Part shown: piece after piece, positions 1 to 7,351 of the stretch | Numbering within the stretch: the first letter of the stretch is position 1 | Layout: each line of letters begins with the position of its first letter | Assembly (NCBI GenBank): GCA_017436605.1 | Contig: JAFSCW010000077.1 | Span: forward strand, 1 to 32,479 | Direction of reading: 5' to 3' | Source: Clostridia bacterium | GTDB taxonomy: Bacteria > Bacillota > Clostridia > Christensenellales > Aristaeellaceae | DNA length: 32,479 nt | Program-made: the position numbers and the translations under genes | Notes under the pieces: model-generated | What the model was told of the DNA's origin: nothing | The model's input: only the letters and a program-made list of their open reading frames with translations | Databases searched by the model: none

Positions 1-534
1 ATCGGCTCCATGATGGGCTCCGGCGGTATGATCGTCATGGACGAGGACAACTGCATGGTCGACATCGCCCGCTTCTTCCTCGACTTCACCGTCGACGAGT
101 CCTGCGGCAAGTGCGCCCCCTGCCGTATCGGCACCAGGCGTATGCTGGAGATCCTCGAGCGCATCATCGAGGGCAAGGGCGAGGACGGCGACATCGAGAA
201 GCTCGAGACCCTGGCCAACACCATCAAGACCACCGCGCTGTGCGGCCTTGGCCAGTCTGCCCCGAACCCGGTTCTGTCCACCCTCAAGTATTTCCGCCAC
301 GAGTACGAGGCGCATATCTACGAGAAGCGCTGCCCGGCTGGCCAGTGCAAGAAGCTCCTGACCTACGTGATTGACCCGGCCAAGTGTAAGGGTTGTACGC
401 TGTGTGCCCGCAACTGCCCGGCAAACTGCATCAGCGGCAAGGTCCGCGAGCCGCATGTCATCGACGCGTCCAAGTGTCTCAAGTGCGGCGCCTGTATGGA
501 GAAGTGTAAGTTCGGCGCGATCAGCAGGTCCTGA
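1..534 (+). CDS. hydB: NuoF/HydB-like subunit of trimeric [FeFe]-hydrogenase (3' part only)
   Basis: The reading frame is open from the first base, so only the last 177 residues are in the window. They contain the NuoF-type iron-sulfur segment ([13 protein letters not shown], then the later Cys in TTALCGLGQ). A C-terminal ferredoxin extension follows, with two CxxCxxCxxxC-type [4Fe-4S] motifs ([11 protein letters not shown] and [11 protein letters not shown]). This arrangement is typical of the flavin-bearing, NADH-binding subunit (HydB/HndC) of NADH- and ferredoxin-linked [FeFe]-hydrogenases. The FMN/NADH domain must lie upstream of base 1. The hydA gene starts 26 bases after the stop with its own GGAG site, so the two are surely co-transcribed. 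The cofactor preference (NAD or NADP) cannot be judged from this fragment. Confidence 0.9.
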   Translation: MGSMMGSGGMIVMDEDNCMVDIARFFLDFTVDESCGKCAPCRIGTRRMLEILERIIEGKGEDGDIEKLETLANTIKTTALCGLGQSAPNPVLSTLKYFRHEYEAHIYEKRCPAGQCKKLLTYVIDPAKCKGCTLCARNCPANCISGKVREPHVIDASKCLKCGACMEKCKFGAISRS

Positions 535-560
535 TAAAGCCAGAAGGAGAGTAAAGCAAC

Positions 561-2297
561 ATGGCAATGGTTAATTTGACTATCGATGGCGTGAAGGTCT
601 CCGTCGAGGCCGGCACGACCGTTCTGAAGGCGGCTCATGCCGCCGGCATTAAGATCCCGACCCTTTGCTGGCTCAAGGACATCAACGAGATCGGCGCCTG
701 CCGTATGTGCGTGGTCGACGTCGGCGCGCGCGCCCTGGCCGCCGCCTGCGTGATGCCGGTTTCCGAGGGCATGGTCGTCAAGACCAACACCCCGGCCGTC
801 CGCAATGCCCGCAAGGCTGTTCTGGAGCTGATCCTGTCCAACCACGAGCGCAAGTGCCTTTCCTGCGTCCGCAGCCAGAACTGCGAGCTGCAGGCCCTGG
901 CCAAGGAGCTCGGCGTTGAGGAGAGCCGCTTTGACGGCGAGAACATCGAGTATCCGATCGATAACTTCTCCCCGTCCATCGTCCGCGATCCCAACAAGTG
1001 CATCCTGTGCCGCCGCTGCGTGTCCGTCTGCCGCAATGTGCAGAAGATCGGCGCGATCGGCGCTGTGAACCGCGGCTTCAAGACCATCATCGCTCCGGCG
1101 TTCGAGAAGAACATCCTGGAGACCAACTGCGTCTTCTGCGGCCAGTGCATCACCTCCTGCCCGGTCGGCGCCCTGCGCGAGAAGGACGACACCGACAAGG
1201 TCTGGGAAGCGATCTCCGATCCGGAGAAGTTTGTCGTCGTGCAGCCGGCTCCGGCCATCCGCGTCGCCCTCGGCGAGGAATTCGGCCTGCCGATCGGCAC
1301 CCGCGTGACCGGCAAGATGACCCAGGCGCTCAAGCGCCTTGGCTTTGACAAGGTGTTCGATACCGACTTCGGCGCTGACCTCACCATCATGGAAGAGGCC
1401 ACCGAGCTGCTCAGCCGCATCAAGAACGGCGGCGCGCTGCCGATGTTCACTTCCTGCTCCCCGGGCTGGATCAAGTATGTCGAGCACAACTTCCCGGAGA
1501 TGATTCCGAACCTGTCCACCTGCAAGTCTCCGATGGAGATGGAAGGCGCGATCATCAAGACCTACTACGCCGAGAAGGCCGGCATCGATCCGAGCAAGAT
1601 CGTCGTCGTCGCCGTGATGCCGTGTACCTCCAAGAAGTTCGAGGCGCAGCGTCCGGAGATGGAGGTCAACGGCCTGCGTGCTGTCGACGTGTCCATCACC
1701 ACCCGCGAGCTCGCCCGCATGATCCGCGAGGCGCGCATCGAGTTCAACAAGCTGCCGGATGAGGAGTGCTTCGACGAGCTCGTCGCTGAGTCCACCGGCG
1801 CTGCTCCGATCTTCGGCGCGACCGGCGGCGTTATGGAAGCTGCCCTGCGTACTGCGGCCGACGTGCTGGAGAATCGCTCCGTCGAGAACGTCGAGTATCA
1901 GATGGTCCGCGGCCTCGAGGGCATCAAGGAAGCGACCTTCACCCTCGGCGGCAAGGAGCTCAAGGTGGCCATCGCCCACAGCACCGGCGCGGCCAAGGAG
2001 CTCATCAAGCGCATCAAGGCCGGCGACGCGAGCTACGCGTTCGTCGAGGTCATGGCCTGCCCGGGCGGCTGCGTCAACGGCGGCGGCCAGCCGATCGTCG
2101 AGGCCTACAAGCGCCTGGACGTCGATCCGCGTGCTGCGCGCGCTGCGGGTCTGTATGCCGAGGATGAGGCGAAGGTGATCCGCAAGTCTCACGAGAACCC
2201 GGACATCCAGAAGCTCTACAAGGAGTTCCTTGGCGAGCCGAACGGCCACAAGTCTCACGAGCTGCTGCATACCCACTACACCGACCGCTCCAAGTAA
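561..2297 (+). CDS. hydA: [FeFe]-hydrogenase catalytic subunit HydA (group A, NADH/ferredoxin-linked type)
   Basis: This 578-residue cytoplasmic catalytic subunit makes or consumes H2 and receives electrons from the NuoF-like partner encoded just upstream. In order it has an N-terminal [2Fe-2S] ferredoxin domain (C36, C47, C50, C63), a His-Cys3 [4Fe-4S] site (H95, C99, C102, C108), two [4Fe-4S] motifs (C147-C157 and C190-C200) and the H-cluster domain. The H-cluster motifs are TSCSPGW (L1, around 297), MPCTSKKFE (L2, C355) and EVMACPGGCVNGGGQ (L3, C500 and C504). L1 carries Ser300 where the textbook motif TSCCPGW has a second Cys. The C-terminal small-subunit-like tail runs to the end. The start is the ATG after AGAAGGAGAG. 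An ATG two codons downstream is possible. A strong terminator follows, closing the operon. Confidence 0.93.
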   Translation: MAMVNLTIDGVKVSVEAGTTVLKAAHAAGIKIPTLCWLKDINEIGACRMCVVDVGARALAAACVMPVSEGMVVKTNTPAVRNARKAVLELILSNHERKCLSCVRSQNCELQALAKELGVEESRFDGENIEYPIDNFSPSIVRDPNKCILCRRCVSVCRNVQKIGAIGAVNRGFKTIIAPAFEKNILETNCVFCGQCITSCPVGALREKDDTDKVWEAISDPEKFVVVQPAPAIRVALGEEFGLPIGTRVTGKMTQALKRLGFDKVFDTDFGADLTIMEEATELLSRIKNGGALPMFTSCSPGWIKYVEHNFPEMIPNLSTCKSPMEMEGAIIKTYYAEKAGIDPSKIVVVAVMPCTSKKFEAQRPEMEVNGLRAVDVSITTRELARMIREARIEFNKLPDEECFDELVAESTGAAPIFGATGGVMEAALRTAADVLENRSVENVEYQMVRGLEGIKEATFTLGGKELKVAIAHSTGAAKELIKRIKAGDASYAFVEVMACPGGCVNGGGQPIVEAYKRLDVDPRAARAAGLYAEDEAKVIRKSHENPDIQKLYKEFLGEPNGHKSHELLHTHYTDRSK

Positions 2298-2318
2298 TTT
2301 CGGATTTCAGGAAGCGTC

Positions 2319-2347
2319 AGGGCTCTGCGGAAGCAGGGCCCTTTTTT
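2319..2347 (+). terminator. Rho-independent terminator after hydA
   Basis: A 10-bp stem (2319-2328 with 2333-2342, one G-T pair) encloses a GGAA tetraloop and is followed by a run of six T. It ends the hydB-hydA transcript. Confidence 0.9.
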
Positions 2348-2554
2348 GGTGTGTTTTATTTAGATGAACGAAAACAATTCAACCATCAAATGATGTGATG
2401 AGCTGTGTTGTTTTTCCATGTATAAAAAGTAGCTGTGCATGTTTCTGGGTTTTTTATATCGGTATGCTCTTGGTTAAGATGAATCTTCGAGGTTCTGCCG
2501 AACATAGTTTTGGCGTTGATTCTTAAAAATAGATTCCATGCGTAACGTAAAGGT

Positions 2555-2583
2555 TTGACTATGGTATGAAATAGAAGTATACT
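2555..2583 (+). promoter_or_regulatory. Sigma-A type promoter for the acyltransferase gene
   Basis: TTGACT (2555-2560) and TATACT (2578-2583) are separated by 17 bases, about 30 bases before the start codon. It shows that this AT-rich gene is transcribed on its own rather than read from hydA. Confidence 0.65.
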
Positions 2584-2612
2584 ATTATCACTAATACTAT
2601 ACGAGGTGGACA

Positions 2613-3707
2613 ATGAAAAAAAGAATTGATTTTGAGATAATGAGAATTGTAGCGATTCTGTTTGTGTTAATTAATCATACAGGGACGAATAGATTTATCT
2701 GTACAGATATATATAACGATGGTCAAAATGTATTTCAATACTCAGTTTTTCTGATGCTGACATCGCTGGCTCGTATAGCAGTGCCACTATTCTTTATGAT
2801 ATCGGGTGCATTGCTGATTCCTAAAAAAGAGAGCATAAAAGAGATTATGCAAAAACGCATTTTGAAGTATCTATGTATTATTGTTGTGTTCTCAGGAATT
2901 CAGTATTTTATCGATGCATATATGTATAAGAATGTAAGCGTTTCGATAGAAAGCTTTGTTGAGTATATTTCGCGTATGTATGCCGGTCCAGTTGTTGTAC
3001 CCTACTGGTTCCTATATTCTTATATCAGCGTATTAATTTTGCTTCCTTTTTTCAGAAGTATGGTTACGCATATGACATCAGAGCAGTTTCATTATTTGAT
3101 CGTCTTGCATCTGATATTTGTGTCTTGTTTTCAGGTCTTTGAAAGAATATACTCTATGGATCCAATTAATGTCTCGTTGCCATTAGTATGCGAAACTTCT
3201 TTTTTCTATTTTATTATCGGATATTATTTGGATTTGCACGTTGTTCGGAATGCAAAAAAAGAAGGAATATTGGGTATAATAGCACTGGTCAGTGTTATAT
3301 GTTCTGCTTTGCTGGTGTATCGAGAGGTTTCTCAAAAAAATGTATTCTTTGATGGAAGTCAATACAATTACAGTAGCTCTTTGATATTGTTTCCTGTTGC
3401 ATTTGTTTTTTTATGGATCAAAAATCATGGCCAAATCAAGTGTAAAAGCATAAACTGGTTCATACAGAAGATGGGAAGGATAGCATTTCCGCTGTATCTT
3501 TTGGAACGAGTATTCGATGTATTGACGTTTGATGTATATTTCATATCAAATAGGTATTTCCCTCCAATTATATCATGGATGATTTGGGTAATGGCATCGT
3601 TTGTCCTCGCATTTATACTTATTTCCATGTATAGGTTTATTATTGACAAAACTAAAGGATTGATAACAGAATGGATCAAACGTCCGAAAACCAGTCATCC
3701 TTTGTAA
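2613..3707 (+). CDS. Acyltransferase family 3 membrane protein
   Basis: This 364-residue, multispanning protein (about ten hydrophobic segments) starts KKRIDFEIMRIVAILFVL and has the N-terminal INHTG motif with the His (residue 22) that is conserved in acyltransferase-3 proteins. It also has the family's Arg-rich loop and YWFLY segment. Relatives transfer acetyl or other acyl groups from acyl-CoA to sugars in cell-wall or surface polysaccharides. The target here is unknown. It stands alone with its own promoter and an AGGTGG site before the start. Its AT-rich composition and codon use differ sharply from the GC-rich genes on both sides, suggesting horizontal acquisition. No transposase or integrase is visible beside it. 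Confidence 0.85.
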   Translation: MKKRIDFEIMRIVAILFVLINHTGTNRFICTDIYNDGQNVFQYSVFLMLTSLARIAVPLFFMISGALLIPKKESIKEIMQKRILKYLCIIVVFSGIQYFIDAYMYKNVSVSIESFVEYISRMYAGPVVVPYWFLYSYISVLILLPFFRSMVTHMTSEQFHYLIVLHLIFVSCFQVFERIYSMDPINVSLPLVCETSFFYFIIGYYLDLHVVRNAKKEGILGIIALVSVICSALLVYREVSQKNVFFDGSQYNYSSSLILFPVAFVFLWIKNHGQIKCKSINWFIQKMGRIAFPLYLLERVFDVLTFDVYFISNRYFPPIISWMIWVMASFVLAFILISMYRFIIDKTKGLITEWIKRPKTSHPL

Positions 3708-3790
3708 GGGGATTATATTATGCAAAAAGAAATGTACATTTATGACTCTATCGTATTCAAGTAGAGTTGCCCAAATATCATAATTTTATG

Positions 3791-3820
3791 GCCAGTTCGG
3801 TTTTATGCTGAACTGGTTTA
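3791..3820 (+). terminator. Possible terminator after the acyltransferase gene
   Basis: A 7-bp stem, CCAGTTC (3792-3798) with GAACTGG (3810-3816), is followed by only TTTA. The weak T-run makes this a modest candidate. It separates the acyltransferase gene from the next promoter. Confidence 0.4.
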
Positions 3821-3842
3821 TGATTGCCAGGGGAAAACCGCG

Positions 3843-3871
3843 TTGATTTTTTCTCCGGATTATGCTATCAT
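3843..3871 (+). promoter_or_regulatory. Promoter of the YczE-like gene
   Basis: TTGATT (3843-3848) and TATCAT (3866-3871) are separated by 17 bases, 76 bases before the start codon. Confidence 0.5.
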
Positions 3872-3947
3872 CTGAAACCGACGCCGGGACACATCTTTTG
3901 CCGTTTCTGTATCAAACGTCAGCGTTTCACAGGATAAGGAGAAACAC

Positions 3948-4634
3948 ATGAAAAAGAAGACGATGTATACGGAGATGGCCTATGTGCTGGGCATCGTGAT
4001 CCTCGCGCTGGGTACGGCGCTGATGGAGAAAGCGGATTTCGGCATGTCGATGGTCGTTGCGCCCGCGTATCTGCTGCATCTGAAGATCTCGCAGACGCTG
4101 CCGTTCTTCTCGTTCGGCATGGCGGAATATACCCTGCAGGCGGTGGTGATCGTCCTGCTGGCGCTGGTGATGCGCCGGTTCAGGCTGTCGTATCTGTTTT
4201 CCTTCTGCACGGCGGTGATCTATGGCTTTGCGCTTGACGCCATGCTGATGCTCGCCGCTTTCCTGCCGGCGCAGGGCGCTGTGCTGCGCTTTGCGTATTA
4301 TGCGCTGGGCATGCTGCTTTGCTCGGTCGGCGTGTCGCTGCTGTTCCATACCTATATCGCGCCGGAGGCATATGAGCTGTTTGTGAAGGAGGCTTCTCAG
4401 CGCTTTGGCGTCGAGATCCACCGCTTCAAGACGGGCTATGACTGCGTCAGCTGCGCGGTGGGCGTGCTGATGTCGTTTGCGTTTTTCGGCCTGTGGCATT
4501 TTGAAGGCGTGAAGCTCGGTACGATCTTCTGCGCGCTGGTCAACGGCAGCATCATTGGGCTGTGTACGCGCATGCTGGAAGACAGATTCGAATTCCGCGA
4601 TGGCCTGCCGTACCGGAAGGTTTTCGAAGGATAA
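3948..4634 (+). CDS. YczE/YyaS/YitT-type integral membrane protein (DUF6198-like)
   Basis: This 228-residue protein has about five hydrophobic membrane segments. Its early segment GTALMEKADFGMSMVVAPAY resembles the YczE/YitT family (G-x-ADFG... motif). The family's biochemical role is not established; small-molecule transport is often suggested. Start: ATG seven bases after AAGGAG. It has its own promoter and is convergent with the minus-strand hydrogenase operon, from which it is separated by a large shared hairpin. There is no hint in the sequence that it works with either neighbour. Confidence 0.75.
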   Translation: MKKKTMYTEMAYVLGIVILALGTALMEKADFGMSMVVAPAYLLHLKISQTLPFFSFGMAEYTLQAVVIVLLALVMRRFRLSYLFSFCTAVIYGFALDAMLMLAAFLPAQGAVLRFAYYALGMLLCSVGVSLLFHTYIAPEAYELFVKEASQRFGVEIHRFKTGYDCVSCAVGVLMSFAFFGLWHFEGVKLGTIFCALVNGSIIGLCTRMLEDRFEFRDGLPYRKVFEG

Positions 4635-4642
4635 ACTGCATA

Positions 4643-4707
4643 TTAAAAACCTGCTCATGACAATCAAACCCTGAATGGAAAAACGGGAATGATTTCATGA
4701 GCAGGTT
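4643..4707 (-). terminator. Terminator of the minus-strand hydrogenase operon (long-loop hairpin)
   Basis: Perfect 13-base inverted repeats, AACCTGCTCATGA (4648-4660) and TCATGAGCAGGTT (4695-4707), enclose a 34-base loop. Read on the minus strand the stem is followed by TTTTTAATA, giving an intrinsic terminator just after the last hydrogenase gene. Read on the plus strand it may also slow transcription from the convergent YczE-like gene. The loop is much longer than usual. Confidence 0.7.
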
Positions 4708-4720
4708 GTTGTTTATGGAA

Positions 4721-6139
4721 TTACAGCATGGAAATGGCGTCGGAGATGGTCTTCTCGTAGGCCTCCCTGCCGTATTGGTCGACCTGCGTCTTGTCCTTGG
4801 GGCCGTGGGTCAGGCAGCCTGCGCCGCCGATACAACCGCCCTGGCAGGCCATGCCCTCGATGAAGTTGGCGGCGAGAACGTTCTTGCTCTTTTTGAGCAG
4901 TGCAACCTTGCATTCCTCAATGCCGTCGCAGACCTCGGGCTTGATTTCGAAATCAATATTCTGCTCCTTCAGCGCCTGTACGGCGGCGTCGGTCAGGCCG
5001 CCGCTGCGCGCGAAGATGCGGCCGAAATAGGACGCGTTGTCCAGGATGTCTTCCTCAAGATTCTTGATGTCAAACTCGCGGCTGTCGAAGAGCGCCTGCA
5101 GCTCCTCGAAGGTCAGGACGGCGTCGACATAAGGCCTGACAGAATCGAGCTTGGCTTCCATCTTCTTGGCGGTACAGGGGCCGATGAAGACGATCTTTGC
5201 GCTGGGATCGCCATCCTTGATGTATTTGCCGATGGCGGCCATCGGGGAGGGATTGTGGGAGATGTACTTTTCCAGCGCCGGGAAAGCGGATTTGATGTAC
5301 TGCACAAAGCCCGGGCAGCAGGAGCTGGTTACAAAGCCCTTCTCTGCGATTTCCCTGGATTCCTGCATGGCGACCATATCCGCGCCGAGGGCTGCCTCGA
5401 CGACCGTATGGAAGCCGATTTTTTTAAGGCCGGTGATGACCTGGCCGAGTTTAGCATAGGTGAACTGGCTGGCGATGGACGGAGCGACGACGGCATATAC
5501 CTTGCTGCCTGTGCCCAGCTTGCTTGTGCGCAGCAGATCGATGACGTCCACGATCTGGGATTTATCCATGATCGCGCCGAACGGACACTGATAGACGCAG
5601 GCGCCGCAGGAGATGCACTTCTCGTTGTCGATGGCCGCTGCGCCGTCTTCGTTGATGGAAATCGCCTTGACCTTGCAGGCGTTCTGGCATGGGCGCGTAT
5701 GGTGGATGATGGCGGTGTACGGGCAGACCTTGGCGCACTGACCGCATTCGACGCACTTCGTCTTGTCGATGTGCGCGACGTGGTTGTGGTCGAAGGAGAT
5801 GGCGCCGCGCTTGCAGACGTCCTCGCAGCGATGGGCCAGGCAGCCGCGGCAGGAGGCGGTAACCTCATAGCCGGCAGCCGGGCATTCGTCGCAGGCGATG
5901 TCGATGACCTCGATGACGTTTTCGTTGTTGCGGTCGCCGCCCATGGCAATCTTCACGCGCTCGCCGAGGATGGCGCGCTCCTTGAAGATGCAGCAGCGCA
6001 TGGTTGCTTCCTTGCCGGGGGCGATGATCTTGGGGATGTTCAGCACATTCTCCAGCAGCGTATCGTTCCAGGCGTCGCGCGCGACTTCGCGCAGAACCTT
6101 GTACTTCAGGTACTGAACTTTGGTGTCGAATTTTCTCAT
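4721..6139 (-). CDS. [FeFe]-hydrogenase, group B-like, with N-terminal ferredoxin clusters
   Basis: This 472-residue protein has a Cys-rich N-terminal region (C83, C86, C97, C100, C105, C109) followed by [4Fe-4S] motifs (C129-C139, C151/C155, C175-C185). The H-cluster domain has all expected cysteines: SSCCPGF (C274, C275), GPCTAKKME (C322) and EGMACQGGCIGGAG (C432, C436). The Phe in L1 (CCPGF rather than CCPxW) and the overall layout match the poorly characterised group B (M2-type) clostridial hydrogenases, presumed to use ferredoxin as partner. It lacks the [2Fe-2S] domain of HydA. Start: ATG eight bases after AAGGAG, 39 bases after the phosphatase stop. It is the last gene of the operon. 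Whether it is catalytic or regulatory is not settled by sequence. Confidence 0.88.
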   Translation of the reverse strand: MRKFDTKVQYLKYKVLREVARDAWNDTLLENVLNIPKIIAPGKEATMRCCIFKERAILGERVKIAMGGDRNNENVIEVIDIACDECPAAGYEVTASCRGCLAHRCEDVCKRGAISFDHNHVAHIDKTKCVECGQCAKVCPYTAIIHHTRPCQNACKVKAISINEDGAAAIDNEKCISCGACVYQCPFGAIMDKSQIVDVIDLLRTSKLGTGSKVYAVVAPSIASQFTYAKLGQVITGLKKIGFHTVVEAALGADMVAMQESREIAEKGFVTSSCCPGFVQYIKSAFPALEKYISHNPSPMAAIGKYIKDGDPSAKIVFIGPCTAKKMEAKLDSVRPYVDAVLTFEELQALFDSREFDIKNLEEDILDNASYFGRIFARSGGLTDAAVQALKEQNIDFEIKPEVCDGIEECKVALLKKSKNVLAANFIEGMACQGGCIGGAGCLTHGPKDKTQVDQYGREAYEKTISDAISML

Positions 6140-6178
6140 GATGGTGGATCTCCTTGGGTCCTCGCGGGTTGTCGGGGC

Positions 6179-7351
6179 TTAGAAGTAGCTGACCTTGATG
6201 CGCTTGCCCATCTGGCGCAGGCATTCAGAGAGCTCTTCCACGAGATTCATTTTGATGTTGAAGTTGATCGGCAGGTCGGGATTCTGATGCGCCGGGTTGA
6301 CGGCGCGGCCGACATAGAAATTGATATCGGTGGCTTCCTCGAAGAGCAGCCGCGCGATGAGCGAAGCGCCGTCGCGCTTCATGCTCCAGTCCTCGTACAG
6401 CGTGTTTTCGCCGATGTGGTCCCGGGCATACTCGACCACCTTGTTGACGGTGATGACGCCCTCGGTGACAAGGTCCACGCCCTCGATTTCGGCAATCGGC
6501 GGGACGTCGCTGCGCTCGAAGGAAAGCGATGCGCGCACGGGCTTGCCCAGGAACTTGGCGGCGATGGAGGAGGTCGTGCCGCCGCAGACGATGTGCTTGC
6601 CCTCCTTGGAGAAGAACAGGCTCATCATTCTGTCGCAGTCGTCCCGGTTGGCCGGCGGGCCGAAGAGCAGATTCATCGGCACGCGCTTGCGGATGCGGAC
6701 GATGCATGCGGTGGCGTCGTCGCCGGGTTTGCCGCCGTAGAGTCTGTTGACCTCGTCGATCAGGATGGTCGAAAGGGTCTTGGCCGTGTAGCCCGCCACA
6801 GACATGGTCTCCATGAAGGAAATGATGTCCTCGCGCTTCCAGCCGAAGTTGTAGCTCATGCCGATGCCGGCATGGGGGCAGCCGTCGCTCATGGCGACGA
6901 AGATATCGTTTTCCTGCAGCTTGATGACGGATTTGTAGATCTTCTTTCCGCCGATGGTCATCTCCGTGCGCGGGTATTCGTAGTTCTGTTCGCCGCGGAT
7001 GAGGATGACCTGCGGGTTGTCGTATTGGATGAGCTCGGCGGTTTCGCTGCTGAGCAGATGGATGATGGTGAAGGTGGAATAGGCCACGCCGCGCACGGAG
7101 CACACCGGCAGCGTAGCGGCGATGGCGGAGACGCATTCCTCGATGGGGAGGCCTGCGGCGAGCATGGTGGAGATGATCTTGGAGGTCAGCGTTGAGAGGA
7201 TGCTCGCCTTCACGCCGCTGCCCAGGCCATCGGCCAGGACGATGACCGTGGAGCTGTCGCTCTGTTCGACGATATCGACGTGATCGCCGCACAGCTGCTC
7301 GCCGACGTGGTTGATGCTTTTATATCCGATATCCGCACAAAGATCATTCAT
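6179..7351 (-). CDS. SpoIIE/PP2C-type protein phosphatase of a hydrogenase operon
   Basis: This 390-residue soluble protein has a PP2C-like (SpoIIE) phosphatase domain over residues 1-220. The metal-binding acidic residues are visible in VLADGLGSG (D41), AMSDGCPHAG (D156) and PGDDATACI (D211, D212). SpoIIE-type enzymes remove phosphate from Ser/Thr of regulatory proteins such as anti-sigma-factor antagonists. Residues 225-390 form a further region (starting NLLFGPPANRDDCD) that I do not recognise. The start codon lies inside the end of the upstream sensory hydrogenase gene (8-base overlap), which implies translational coupling and a shared job. I recall similar hydrogenase-phosphatase gene pairs in other Clostridia (for example the hfs cluster of Thermoanaerobacterium), but cannot check it here. 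The substrate is unknown; no anti-sigma or STAS protein is encoded next to it. Confidence 0.82.
   Translation of the reverse strand: MNDLCADIGYKSINHVGEQLCGDHVDIVEQSDSSTVIVLADGLGSGVKASILSTLTSKIISTMLAAGLPIEECVSAIAATLPVCSVRGVAYSTFTIIHLLSSETAELIQYDNPQVILIRGEQNYEYPRTEMTIGGKKIYKSVIKLQENDIFVAMSDGCPHAGIGMSYNFGWKREDIISFMETMSVAGYTAKTLSTILIDEVNRLYGGKPGDDATACIVRIRKRVPMNLLFGPPANRDDCDRMMSLFFSKEGKHIVCGGTTSSIAAKFLGKPVRASLSFERSDVPPIAEIEGVDLVTEGVITVNKVVEYARDHIGENTLYEDWSMKRDGASLIARLLFEEATDINFYVGRAVNPAHQNPDLPINFNIKMNLVEELSECLRQMGKRIKVSYF

Larger units (their letters stand above)
2298..2612. other. Intergenic region between hydA and the acyltransferase gene
   Basis: It contains the hydA terminator at its left end and the acyltransferase promoter at its right end. 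The 200 bases between are AT-rich and show no convincing gene; the short minus-strand reading frame at 2386-2613 has no ribosome binding site or recognisable motif. The base composition changes sharply just after the terminator, marking the edge of probably acquired DNA. Confidence 0.6.

Noticed and set aside
363..2276. Long minus-strand reading frame opposite hydA
   Set aside because: It mirrors the GC-rich codon pattern of hydA and hydB, has a low-complexity His/Asp/Leu/Ala-rich translation and no recognisable domain or ribosome site.
2386..2613. 75-residue minus-strand frame in the hydA-acyltransferase gap
   Set aside because: It overlaps the acyltransferase promoter, has no ribosome site and no recognisable motif.
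4697..7195. 832-residue plus-strand frame across the hydrogenase operon
   Set aside because: It is the antisense of the group B-like hydrogenase and phosphatase genes, whose motifs are unmistakable. Its own product is Asp/Val/Gly/Ala-rich without domains.
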